From contig BFEA01000362.1 of assembly GCA_003427395.1 (NCBI GenBank), positions 19,961-65,647 of the forward strand: 45,687 bases of DNA, given 5' to 3'. Positions 33,451 through 43,696 of the stretch are shown piece by piece; position 1 is the first letter of the stretch, and the number at the start of each line of letters is the position of its first letter. The stretch comes from Chara braunii (lineage: Eukaryota > Streptophyta > Charophyceae > Charales > Characeae). The translations under genes and the position numbers were made by a program. A model generated the notes under the pieces. It was given only the letters and a program-made list of their open reading frames with translations. It did not search any database and was not told the origin of the DNA.

Positions 33451-34130
33451 CCGACCGTGGACCCGACTTTTACAAACTCAAGACAACTACCTTAAAACAG
33501 AAAAACTTTCTGAGTTATATTAAGGATTGCTGGACTTTCTGGCATACACGAAAGCAAAACATTCAGCAGGAAATTGACTAGTTTAACAACGGCCTGTTCT
33601 ATCTGGGTAAAAAATGCCAAGAATATTAAAAAATTCTAGCAGCTAAAAAGCACCAGCAGGAGATGGAAATACATCTAAAACTGCAACAACTGGAGCAACA
33701 AGATACATCGAACAACTCACACAATGACCACCATACACAACCAGATGAGGATGCTGAGGTAAAGAGGCTGCAACAACAGCTCCAATCCTTTGCCACACAT
33801 GGGAGGGTACACGAATAAGAGCAAGACTTACGAAATTCCAAACAGAAGGAACTATGACAAAAAATTCTTTAGTATAGCCCGAGTCCGTTCACAAAGAACA
33901 ACAATAGAGGCACTATATGACCCGCAGTCTGGACACCGGGATATTGCCACCTCCTCCCCTCACTGCACGCAGATAGCCAGATCCTTTTTCAAAGATATGT
34001 TCACCTCAAGGTGTGCCAAGAGGGAGAAGAACGCCGGGGAAAAGGAAATAGAGGAGTTTCTGAAACCATTGGAGAAGACCCTGACAAGCCAGCAGGGAAC
34101 AGACCTAGATCGCCCCCTGTCCAAGGAGGA
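33451..34130 (+). pseudogene. LINE ORF2 linker between endonuclease and RT
   Basis: The frame runs through FYKLKTTTLKQKNFLSYIKD and then has stops near 33579 and 33628. Next comes a Gln-rich, coiled-coil-like part (KRLQQQLQSF) and, in another frame, SQRTTIEALYDPQSG and IARSFFKDMFTS. This matches the helical linker before RT in plant L1 ORF2, here broken by stops and frameshifts. Confidence 0.65.
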
Positions 34131-35300
34131 AATCTGGACGGCGATGATGCAGATGGACAAAGAGAAGACGCCGGGCATACACGGGTTTCCTAAAGAATTT
34201 TGGGAGGCTTTCTGGGACCTAATGGCCCCGGACCTTATGAGTTTCTATCATCAAATATGGAAACAGGACGGATGGGGGGGCTAGTAGGGCAAGGTGTTCT
34301 GACCTTGTTACACAAAAAAGGGGATAAGATGGACATCAGCAATTACCGCGCGATAACCTTGCTTACAGTCGTCCATAAAATGCTTGCGAAAGCTCTGGCA
34401 AACCGTCTAATCCCGGTTTTGGACGACAATATTCACCCGACGCAGATAGGGTTTGTCAAAGGACGCAGGATCCAAGACAACATTATATTAGTCAATGAGC
34501 TTCTTAAACTCGCAAGGCAAGACAAGCGAAATGCGGCCATAGTCTTCACTGACTTTGAAAAAGCGTATGACCATGTGGACTGGCTATTTTTGGACAAATG
34601 TATGGAGAAAATGAACATCGGACCAGTCAGGCGCCGGATTGGAATACTCCATCATAATGCCCCCACGACAGTTCAGGTTAATGGTAGGATTGCGCCAGCC
34701 TTCCTGCTGCAACCGTCGGTCCGCCAAGGGGACCCCTTGGCACCCTTTCTCTTTATAATAGTAATGGAGGCGCTGGCAGCAAACCTCCGCACTAACAAAG
34801 ACTTGAAGAGGTTACAGATCTCGACCATCCTGGATGATGCGATCCCCTTCTGCTCGTTGTTTACGGATGATCTTACCCTTATGATAGATGCCACTGCAGC
34901 AAACATGGAAGAAATCAGGCTACTCTTTGACCGATTTACAATGGTCTCAGACATGACTGTCAATTGGGGAAAGATGCCACTGCAGCAAACATGGAAGAAA
35001 TCAGGCTACTCTTTGACCGATTTACAATGGTCTCAGACATGACTGTCAATTGGGGAAACAAAACCTTGGGATGATGGATCCACCATCAAGGGGTGCGACC
35101 CCCGGAGTTGCCACTGGCTTCCAGAAACGGCCCCTGTTAGAGTTTTAGGAATTATGTTAACGACTTTAGGCAAGCCCGCCTCAAATGACAAGTGGATCCT
35201 TAAGCCCGCCCTAGAGAAACTAGCCCGCTGGAAAGACCAACAGACCTCCCTCATAGTCAGGGCGCTGGCAATCAACAGTGTAGTGTTGGCGGCCCTCTGA
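34130..35300 (+). pseudogene. LINE ORF2, reverse transcriptase domain
   Basis: The reverse transcriptase copies LINE RNA at the nicked target. Motifs in order: KEKTPGIHGFPKEFW (34158), a frameshift near 34270, NYRAITLL (34341), QIGFVKGRRIQDNI (34444), FTDFEKAYDHVDW (motif A Asp, 34546), RQGDPLAPFLF (34721) and FTDDLTLMI (motif C, 34858). Most relatives have FADD or YADD at motif C; here Ala is Thr while both Asp remain. An 86-bp direct duplication (34887-34972 and 34973-35058) shifts the frame right after motif C. Downstream, VLGIMLTTLGKPASNDKW and ALEKLARWKDQQTS continue the thumb in another frame with a TGA at 35298. Not functional. Confidence 0.9.
34887..35058 (+). repeat. 86-bp direct duplication inside RT
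   Basis: GATGCCACTGCAGCAAACAT starts copies at 34887 and 34973 that are essentially identical. The length is not a multiple of three, so it breaks the ORF. Its perfection suggests a late event or an assembly error. Confidence 0.95.
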
Positions 35301-35900
35301 TATAAATCTGCAATTTGGTCCCTTATTAAGGAAGCTGTCAGAGCACTAAAGAGACAACTAACGGCCCTGCTGTGGAAAGGCAACAGCGAGCTTTCGAACG
35401 TGATTAGTAGGGTAGCCTGGGCATCGGTAATCCAACCCAAAGACAAAGGGGGCCTGAGGATCCTGGACCCGTATACCCAGATTGCGGCGTTAACTGTTCA
35501 ATGGGTGAGGAGATTGCTCTTCATCCAGCACCTCCCATGGGCTGCCTTGGCACTAGAACAGATTGCGCGTCTTGCCCCACAAGCACCACAAGGTGTTAAC
35601 CCACTGACCTGGCTGGAGGAGCGTTTCTGGACTGTGCCAAGGTGCCCTCGAAGAGACCGAGCCCCGTCCCGAGACAGAGCTCGCTCCGATTTGGTCAGGG
35701 ATGACTTTTGGGTTCGGGTCTTAAAGGTTTGCCATCAACTCTCTCTGCCTGACGGACCTCCGCCGATAAGGTGGGAGGAGGTCATGCGCCAGCCTCTCTT
35801 CGGGAGCAGGAGGATTACAAACAGAAACAACAGGGTATATCGTAGCTCAGACACCCCATGGAGCAGCTGGGTCAAAAGAGGTATAAACCTCACGCCCAGC
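35301..35900 (+). pseudogene. LINE ORF2, post-RT region up to the insertion
   Basis: A single good frame of 170 codons (35400-35912) includes RVAWASVIQPKDKGGLRILD, typical of the region after RT in plant L1 ORF2 (consensus like W..VC.PK..GGLG..D), then Trp-rich sequence and a basic stretch. It ends near 35900 where the similarity to LINE protein stops. Confidence 0.75.
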
Positions 35901-38135
35901 GCGACTTCCTGATCGGAGTGGGATGTGGGCCTGGAAGTGCGAAAAGGGGTGTGCCAAGGATTTTTGGGAAAAGTGGGGGAGTCTTAGGGATACGAATGCA
36001 ATTAGGCGAACAAGGGGCGCGTGTGCAAGGGAGTCAAGGCCCGATGGGGCCGGGGTACTGTGGGCGACGGTTTACGGGGAAGTCCCTCCGCGGAGGAGGC
36101 GGTCCTGAAAAGTTGGGCCGTCGGGGGCCGCCACATGGCGCAGGCCGCGGCGTGTTTGGGTTGGGCCTTCGAAATTCCGGGGTTCTCCGCTCGCCGCTAC
36201 GTCGACAATTCCCGCAAGGCGTGTTGGGCCAATAGGGGGCTATGGCCGGCCACGGAACGACACTGAGTTGATGATACGGGAGAAGGAGGTGAAAAGGAGG
36301 GAAACTGGTGGTGATGACGACAAATCCCGGATGAATTAAGTAGTAGGTATGGTCGGGGGAAGGGAAATCATAGCACCGGGGGTCGCTAGAGGTGGCGCAG
36401 TGGAATTCCCGCGGACATAATCGATTCTCCGTGTGACAGGGATATCGCTGTCGTAAGAGTTCGTTTATCCAAGGGGTGAAGTAATCCGGGTCGTAGGATG
36501 AGTCTGAGCTCCAAGATCGCGTCATGGTGTCATTGTATACGGAATACCTCCGGTCGGGTTATCGTAACCGCGCACGAGCACGTGCATGGCAGGCGTGCTT
36601 AGTCGCGCCTCAGCGTGCTCGTGCGGGATGACGGTTCCGCCGCGGACCTTTTGGGAGGGCGAATCAACGCACCGGGATGCGTGTAATGGCGCGACTCGGA
36701 TCGCGTTTACACGTGTCCTCGCGCGGTGTTCGCGGGGCCGGACATCGGACCGTCTAATTGCTCCGTAAGTTTTGGTTATGCGAGATGCAACCACACCACA
36801 ACCCAATCGTGAGACAAGCAAAAGCGAGAACAAAATCGCTATCGGGGCCAAATTCTTATCCTATTTACCACGACATCAGGTGCAGGTAAAGATTCGACAT
36901 CAGGAAAAGCAAGGACAAGGATTCTCAGGCAAATGATAGACAAGCAAGCATGGCATCGATACATCCATACATTCAGCAATCACATACATAATGCAATCGA
37001 GACGGACACCGCAAGGACAAGTGTGAGCAAAAACCCAAGTCCAGATTCTAGAAAGCCGAAACGAAAACAAGAACGGGCGAACCGCCCGGAGACGCAATCA
37101 AAATTTATATACACAGATAGAGAGGGGGAAGAGACAAAGAAACAGCAAATCCGCATCCATCGACCTCAACTCTCTTCTCCTCTTCTCTCTCTCTTCTCCG
37201 ATGCGGACAGTCCGTCGTCCCGCACCAACCCACGAAGTCGTCACCCCGCTTAGTCCTCCCGCACCCGTCAGATTCGCCCGTGCCCACAGTCCGTCATGGC
37301 CCACGTCAATCCCGCGCGTTCGGCACCAGCCCGTCGGGTCGCCCAACTCCTACTCTACTCACCTCTTACTTCGCTTGTGTGCCGACCCTTCCTGATCGCG
37401 CAACCCCGAGCTTCCAACAATGGGTTAAGAGAGCTGACTAATCGCGCAGCTGAAATTTATAGCGTGCATGCATGCGCGAAGAACACGGAATTACCAGGAC
37501 TTAGAGTGGGGATTAGAGAGGGAGCGCCTGCGTTCTGCATGATCGGCCGCGGCGTGGGGGACGTAACCCTTCTCCACGCATCGATCCGAGCATGCAAGCC
37601 GCGACTTACAAAAATTTCAGCAAAAGAAAGAGAGGGAGGGCGGGAGAGACGAAGTGCAAGAAGAAAGATACAGTTACAATGGCGCCCGCCCAAAATTACA
37701 GTTACACACAAGATTAAGGGCGCCTACTAATCAGAATACCGTTGCAGCCGCATAAAGAAGCGCGTAGACAAAAGGCGCCGTGGGGCAAGAAAATCCTAAT
37801 TACAGAATTCCAAAATTTCTATCTAATGCGGAAAAGCAAAAAGCGCGAATTCCAGAAAGAAAGTCCGAAATTCCGAGAGCCATCGGGCCCCGGCAAATTC
37901 GAAAGAGATTCAGAAGACCGATTTAAAAGAACGAAGCAATTTCCCGCGCGATGTCCGCGCCCAAAAGATCGAAACCGAACGAAAGAAAAGATGTCAACAT
38001 TTATTAATCGTGCGCGCGATGGCGCGCCAGACATCCAGCCATCTATCCGACCAATCAATCAACCGTCCATCCCAGGGCACACCCAGCTCCGAACCCAGTC
38101 ATTCAAAAAGTAGTGACGAAAAAGACGAAAAAGCA
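35900..38135. mobile_element. Foreign ~2.2-kb segment interrupting LINE ORF2
   Basis: LINE protein similarity stops near 35900 and resumes near 38140. The segment between is GC-richer on its left (35.9-37.6 kb) and A/G-rich on its right. The left part has protein-like pieces in two frames: WAWKCEKGCAKDFWEKWGSL (35926) and, from about 36075, EEAVLKSWAVGGRHMAQAAA, ending at 36263. That looks like a decayed ORF with one frameshift, family unknown. ORFs at 36586-37730 and 36522-37346 show no domain. I found no clear LTRs, terminal inverted repeats or target duplications, so its nature and exact ends are unknown. Confidence 0.55.
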
Positions 38136-39523
38136 AGGAAACTGATGCAATTTTCCACCGATCCCGGTCTTCCGTAATTGGCCCAACCTTCCCAGCTTAG
38201 GACCCCTCGTTGCATCCGTGCAGAAAATCACGCGTTGCAGAAAGTGGTTCGTCACAGTCCCCCTGGACTGGGTGCGTATACTGCGCAAAGGACCACAGCT
38301 AATCGAAGGGGATTGGGCAGCCACCCCGGGGGACCCAGAAAGTGTAGGCAATGTGGTAGAGGTACGAACAGACGAGACGCTAGTCAAGCTTTTCCACACT
38401 GACAAGGATAATGTGCTTACCCGATATAGCCCAGAGGAAATGAGATGGAGGAGTAACATGGACTTGCACAGGATCCGAGTGCTGCGAGAGAAAGATGTGT
38501 GGGTAGCATACCAGCCAAAGACCCTTGTGGCGGAACTCCCCTTCAATCCCGAGGAATGGCAATGCCCCCCCCCGCGAAAATCCAGAACGGGAGAGAGCCG
38601 AAAACTGTACACTTTAACGGTGAAAAGCCACATACCGGCTGTTACGACCCAAGGTGAACATAAAAGAAATGGTGAAGGCTCGGTGGAGGTCTCACTTGAA
38701 CGTAGGAATGGAGGCACTCCGCCCCATCCGATGATTCACTGCCACAAGGTCTAGGCCAGCGAAGATGGCCTCGGTGCAGTGGCAGATTGAACATCGCTGC
38801 CTGCCCATGAACAATTGGCTGATCGAGCAAACACAGCTGGAATAAAAGGGGCAGGCATTGCCGTGGTGTAAATCGTGCCACACGGTGTTCCCTTCCCGTA
38901 GAATCCCGGAAACTATAGAACATATATTCATGCAGTGTCCAAGTGCAGTTCTCACGTGGCGATGGTGGGACAGGATTTGGACCCTACTAGCCGCGGAGTC
39001 TAACTGGCCATGGGATTGGAGGGCAATATTATGTGAAACATGGTCCTCCCCCACTGACAATAATTTTGAAAACAATATGTTCAGGTTAGGGAGAAGGGCG
39101 GTGATGTGGGCCCTCTGGAGAAGACGTTGTACATATACCATTGAGGGTGTCCGCATAGATGGGGAAGAGGTAACAGAGACAATAAAACAATATATTCAGC
39201 AAGAACTTACGGTGCAGTGGCAGAAGGTTAAAGATCGTCTTGACTTGTTTCACTCAGCACAAGATATAACACAAACAATTCATCAATTCTCTGGGGACTT
39301 GTTGGGCAGTGAGAAGGGGGCCTGGATTGCAGGTGTCAGATGGGATGGAGAGCCTGCCAATGGGTGCAACCAAGACGAATTCAGGAGGGACTACCGGATC
39401 TGCTTCAAGGATTGGACTACAGTGGGCCAAGGAATCCCTCTGCGACCTGCAACAGATTTTCCCGATCCCTTCCCGCCTCACCAGCTGGCAATAGTGGATG
39501 TGCAATGGTATGGAGCGGGCTGA
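38136..39523 (+). pseudogene. LINE ORF2 C-terminus with zf-RVT finger
   Basis: The frame resumes near 38140 (FPPIPVFRNWPNLPS) and runs through KITRCRKWFVTVPLDWVRIL (38221). A frame change follows near 38755, then NNWLIEQTQ, a TAA at 38842, and CKSCHT with EHIFMQC downstream (38870-38940). These Cys/His pairs fit the zf-RVT zinc-binding domain at the end of plant LINE ORF2. The last frame (38858-39523) continues for 221 codons to a TGA, with WRWWDRIWTLLA and GAWIAGVRWDG, longer than the short tails of many plant L1s. Decayed, but the final ORF is intact. Confidence 0.8.
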
Positions 39524-39964
39524 ATGGGCAATGCAGGACCGCTACAGAGCGGACTGGCAACCAGAGGAACAGGAAGCTGAGAGCAGGGTAGAAAGAGTGA
39601 TCTGGGTTCAGGGCAATTAGTGCTGGCAGTTGAGTGTATAACGGGATGCTGCGAGCAGGGTAGAAAGAGTGATCTGGTGGATACAGGGCAATCAATGCTG
39701 GCAGTGTATAATGGGATGCTGTGACAAAAGAAGGGGTAGGAGGAACTAGGATGTAATAGCAGGTATCTGGCGCAAGGTTCAGGGTGAAGAGGTCCCCCCC
39801 CCCCCCAACATCCTGCTCAGTCAATCCCCTGGACCCCAGGGTAATCAATGCTGGCAGGAATATTCCACATCTTTGTTTTTCTGATATGGTTCGAATTCTG
39901 TCCATGTAAGGGACGCAGGACCCGTTTTCCAGCAGGTGTCGCTCCCCACCAATAGATGGAGCCT
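39524..39964 (+). other. LINE 3' untranslated region with internal duplication
   Basis: Non-coding. A 72-bp segment starting GAGCAGGGTAGAAAGAGTGA at 39581 is repeated from 39653, and a shorter echo (AATCAATGCTGGCAG) occurs near 39842. A C run (about 39797-39808) and the shared GGACCCGTTTTCC block (39918) follow. Confidence 0.75.
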
Positions 39965-40052
39965 CCCCCCAGGTGTTAGTGGTGTCTGCTCTTATCAGCA
40001 CCACTAGCACTGACTGGGGCGTGTGTTCAAAAAAAAAAGGAAAAAAAAAAAA
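39965..40052 (+). terminator. LINE 3' end: conserved hairpin and poly(A)
   Basis: CCCCCCAGG precedes a stem of 12 bp with one G-U pair (GTGTTAGTGGTG at 39973-39984, CACCACTAGCAC at 39999-40010) and a 14-nt loop (TCTGCTCTTATCAG). An A-rich tail follows at 40029-40052. The truncated copy near 17.0 kb has the same stem, and its loop differs at one base. In several LINEs the 3' hairpin is what the reverse transcriptase recognises, and that role is inferred here. Confidence 0.8.
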
Positions 40053-40079
40053 CAAGCACCAACATCTTTTTCTGACTTG

Positions 40080-40205
40080 GTTTCTCCACCAAGTTCAGCC
40101 CCCCCCGCCCCCCCCATCCNCCCCCCCCCCCNCTCCNCCCCCCGCCCACTGCCTCGCCATGATGGTAAGCGCGGGGGCCATGATGGTAAGCGCGGGGTGG
40201 GGGGG
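40080..40205 (+). repeat. C-rich low-complexity tract with N calls
   Basis: Long C runs with ambiguous bases at 40120, 40134 and 40138, then a duplicated CATGATGGTAAGCGCGGGG. Base calls here are unreliable. Confidence 0.85.
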
Positions 40206-41975
40206 ATGGGGGTGATCTCCATCAAGTGCAGCCCCACCATGCTTTCAATCGTGGTTCGGGTTTGCAACTGTTTGCATGGCCCATCTTGCTCCACCACTTT
40301 TTCGACCCCATAGGGCTCAGCCCATGCACTGCACTGAATACATCAGCACGCAGCCAAAATGGCTTGGAGTGTTGTCACCGGGTGCCAAGGACTTTTTAAC
40401 CAATCAGGTTCCCCTGGCCAAACGGACGTACTAGAGTAACAGAATGACCATGCAGCATGCTGCCGGGGAGGAGATTTCACTTCGACATCCGAGAGATTGC
40501 AAAATTGTTGACTGCATTCTGGCACGGAGAGCAGGCACCCTGTTGGGCTGCCCAAAATGCACCTCCAAAGCAACTCGCTGCGTGTTATTATAACCACCGT
40601 GAAATCCAGTTGCATCACATCCTCTAGAACCAAAAATTATATCACTATTACATTCGTCCATAGAGGCCAAGTTGGTAGCACCTACATGGTTCTCTTACCA
40701 ATCCAGATCCCACACCACCGTGATGCGATCACAGGCACCATTATCAAGCCAGTGGGCTGAACGACTCATGCTGTCAAAAAACATCCAGAGTTTCAAGTAT
40801 TGACCCTCAGCACATAATCGGAAAGAGGTTAAGAAGATCCAAAACGACCCAAACTTTGCAAGGTTATATATGCACATGCAAGAGCGAGACACTCAACATT
40901 TCTCAGCGACCACCATGGATTGTCAAGCTAAAAAAATTGACTTGTCTTGAAGAATTCAGACCCCAGAAACAGGTGCAACTGCAGAAAATTTCAATCCTGC
41001 CAAAGGTGCGCTGGTATTTAGGAGACCGCAAACTTGCGCCCAGTCCAGCCTTGCCAGACGACAGTCAAACTGTCAAACGGACAGTTCACCAAACGGTAGG
41101 GAGCTGCGCAGAAGCTGAAACATACTATTGATCAGAACATTAGGGACAGGAGCGGAAATGTACTGGTCGATGACTCAAATACAGACTGAAAAAGAGTACA
41201 AAGCCAGTCGAAAAAACAACCATGCGCCGAGATTCACCCATTCACGGTAGCAGTTCTGCATGTAACCAATCATTCACACCAAACCTCTCCATCATCGTCA
41301 ATTGCACGTACACAATACTACACATGCAGCCGGCACATGCATCTTCACTACCCGACTCTTCTTCTCCCTCTCCCTACGTCTCTGTCCCTTCCACTTTCTC
41401 ACCTGAAACATTCTCGTCCAAATCTCTCTTTCTCCCTACCTCAAATTTCTCCCACTTGACTGCATATATGTAGTCCACAAGACACCTGGAGGCTAGGACA
41501 CAACAGCAAGTACACGAAGCAGTCAAACGCACGACCCTCTACACAAAAAACCACCACTTCGACGACCCCTCACTATGGTCGAGACTGCACACTTCATCAC
41601 TTCTTAAGCAATTGAAACTCAGCAGGAAAATGGCTTCGACACTTTGCCAAAGGAGCTGTGCATGTAATGCTAGTTCAGTTAGTGGCTTCTCACAATGAAA
41701 AATGGACTGCTGGTTGATATGGATTGCAACCAGGCGTAGACTCCTAACTCTGACCAACTCTCACCACAAAAAGACTCCTGATTAGCAGGAAGTCAAGCCT
41801 TACCCTCTACCAAAAATCTTCTATCACAATGTCCAAAGCACGTTGTACAAGAACTTCAACTCGATAATTCAAAGACCTAGAAAGCAGCAATTGGTGGATG
41901 GAGCAGATGTACAATGTCGACGAGTTGCGTACATGTTTCTTTGCTTTTCCCGCGATAGACCAGCAGGGGCAAACT
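40206..41975. other. Sequence downstream of the LETM1 exons; no recognised gene
   Basis: Relative to the minus-strand LETM1 gene this is downstream DNA. It may contain 3' untranslated sequence, but I did not see a convincing poly(A) signal. Short ORFs on both strands (for example 40343-40633 minus and 41222-41473 plus) have no recognisable domains. Confidence 0.5.
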
Positions 41976-42061
41976 TCATTGTGGTTGGCGCTCACTTTCC
42001 AATCCATCAGATTCCTGGGCAGCCCCGAGCCGCACAATGTCCTCAACCAGAATCTTTCCAT
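41976..42061 (-). CDS. LETM1: LETM1-like protein, C-terminal exon (second EF-hand)
   Basis: Minus strand, after an acceptor AATATGCAG|AT (intron side 42062-42070). It reads DGKILVEDIVRLG, then AAQESDGLESERQPQ and a TGA at 41978-41976. The junction with the upstream exon is phase 1: G from 43407 plus AT here gives Asp, restoring KDKDGKILVEDIV. That is the second EF-hand-like loop near the C-terminus of plant LETM1 proteins, which sit in the inner mitochondrial membrane and act in K+/H+ or Ca2+ exchange and mitochondrial translation. The family usually ends soon after this motif, so the stop is plausible. A good donor-like GTGAGC at about 41995 leaves open a further exon downstream. Confidence 0.8.
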
Positions 42062-43406
42062 CTGCATATTCATACACCACAACCGTACAATGTCATCATG
42101 CACACACAATACATCCAGGCAGCAGGCACGTAAATTACCCAATCCTGACACGAGGTATTGACAATAAAGTTGAATAAACAACAGTACTTAGCTAAAAAGG
42201 AGGATGTGTGCAATCGACAATCAGGTCATGTGGTTACCACCACCAAACAGAGGAGGGGAGATGCCACAGAGACGAAGAGGAATGAAGCATAGTAATTTTG
42301 AAACAGAAGCCCTTACCAAGAGGAGTCAGTGTGTGGAAAAAGCCGGCAAAGCCATAACAAGAGAGACGAGTGATTTCACGCCCTCCATGCCGATATATTA
42401 TTCAAGGGTTGCCAACTGTGCACTGCTGTGAATGAGCAATGGCCATACCCATCCACCCATGCCACCACATGGGACTCCACATGGGACTCCACTCCACTTG
42501 CAACTCATCTTGGTTAAAACAAATAGAAGAAACAAATTCCTCCTGCCTGGTCGACAACTGTTTCCCAATTGTCAGGCAGCATAACAGCATTTCTGTACTG
42601 TAAAGGGGGAAAGAAAGTTCACAAAACCAGATTTCATCCATACATAACTTTTTTGAAGTATTTTCCCATACATTTGCGCAAAAAGGACAGAAATGCCCGA
42701 AACTGTTGTTTTGAATGTTTTCATTTTTCATTCATAAAATTGACATAAATAGCTTTTTCCCTTTGATTTGGGCCCAAAAGGGCTGTGACTCTTGGTTTCA
42801 TTCATACTATTCACGACTCTTGGTTTCATTCATACAATTCATGCATAGCTTTCCCCTTCGGTTATGCTCAGAAAAAGCAATGAAATTCCTCTCCAGTTTT
42901 GACTTTGCATTGTTTGCAACAATGCTTGTTTGTTGTTTGTTCATCCCACTCTTATGGCCATGCATATCATGGACATCAAGGATATCACAGATATCAAGGA
43001 TATCCTTGACATGCATGCCTACAGTAGTCTGTGGATTTCAAGGTATCGAGAACAGCAACCAAATATTTGACATGCATCTCAATATCAAGGACATGAAGGA
43101 CTCCAAGCTCTTAATCCTTCTGTAGGCGTAAAAAAAAGGAAAAAAGGGAAAAAAGTTAAAAACTTTAAAAAAGGGAAAAGAAAGGATCTGAAGCTCTTGC
43201 TTCTAAGTATGCATATCAAGGATATCAGCCGCAATGTTTAGTATCAAGAACAAACACACAGAGTACGGCATGCATCCGTCATATGAATGCCTCAAACAAG
43301 CACCACACACATACCAGTCAACAGGTTCAGTGAATTAGTGCGAAGTCTGAAACAGAAAAACACTACAAAAGGGAAACCAGAAAGCTGAAGGAAAAAAAAT
43401 GATCAC
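42062..43406 (-). other. LETM1: LETM1 intron between the two EF-hand exons
   Basis: About 1.35 kb bounded by GT (donor CAAAG|GTGATC) and AG (acceptor ATGCAG) on the minus strand, phase 1. It contains a ~28-bp direct repeat (GACTCTTGGTTTCATTCATA at about 42787 and 42814) and an ATATCAAGGA-rich low-complexity patch at 42963-43095. ORFs inside it (such as 42715-43125 plus) are not supported as genes. Confidence 0.75.
42963..43095. repeat. ATATCAAGGA-rich patch with a 16-bp palindrome
   Basis: ACATCAAGGATATCAC, GATATCAAGGATATCC and CAATATCAAGGACATG follow each other, with another copy at about 43210. TCAAGGATATCCTTGA (42994-43009) is a perfect palindrome. It lies inside the LETM1 intron. Confidence 0.8.
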
Positions 43407-43522
43407 CTTTGTCCTTAGCGAGTCGTGCAATGAGCTCCTGAAGAGGCTCATGGTCGAGACTGTCTTTCAAAAACGCAGCAGCAGCAGCAACCTCCTCAGG
43501 TGTGACCTTACCATCGTAATCT
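43407..43522 (-). CDS. LETM1: LETM1-like protein, exon with the first EF-hand
   Basis: Minus strand. The acceptor TGGATGTGTAG lies at about 43523 and the donor GT at 43406-43405 (CAAAG|GTGATC). The exon reads DYDGKVTPEEVAAAAAFLKD, then SLDHEPLQELIARLAKDK, and ends on the first base of an Asp codon. This is the conserved C-terminal EF-hand segment of plant LETM1 proteins; the first Asp of the loop and most of the Arg codon come from the preceding exon. Acidic loop residues and the closing Glu are kept. The exon is too short to stand out as an ORF and is masked by CA-repeat translation. The alternative acceptor AG at 43522-43521 would also keep the Asp codon. Earlier exons (membrane and ribosome-binding-like LETM1 domain) were not found up to the right edge, so they probably lie outside. 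Confidence 0.85.
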
Positions 43523-43617
43523 CTACACATCCAGAACACACAGATGGAGAGAACAAAAAATGGTTTTCTGAAAAAACGCTGTAACGCTGACCTCAGCCAC
43601 ACATCTACAGACAGCTG

Positions 43618-43618
<1 letters not shown>

Positions 43619-43685
<67 letters not shown>

Positions 43686-43696
43686 CACACACACAC
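43619..43696. repeat. (CA)n microsatellite in the LETM1 upstream intron
   Basis: About 39 AC units with one interruption (ACGC). Minus-strand ORFs of Cys-Val repeats are translations of this tract. Confidence 0.98.

Larger units (their letters stand above)
28205..40052 (+). mobile_element. Decayed L1-type LINE with a nested insertion
   Basis: In order on the plus strand: possible 5' repeat blocks, ORF1 (29.5-32.3 kb), AP endonuclease (32.7-33.5 kb), linker, reverse transcriptase (34.1-35.3 kb), RT C-terminal region (to 35.9 kb), a foreign segment (about 35.9-38.1 kb), the rest of ORF2 with zf-RVT (38.1-39.5 kb), a 3' untranslated part, a hairpin and poly(A). Several frameshifts, in-frame stops and short duplications make it inactive. 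Plant L1 elements share this domain order. The 5' end and target-site duplications were not found. Confidence 0.85.

Noticed and set aside
36385-36430. tRNA gene (TGGCGCAGTGG A box)
   Set aside because: The B-box-like ATCGATTCTCC lies too close (under 30 bp) and no cloverleaf forms.
41807-42181. 124-codon minus-strand ORF
   Set aside because: It is in a different frame from the LETM1 exon at 41976-42061, which matches a known family and fits splice sites.
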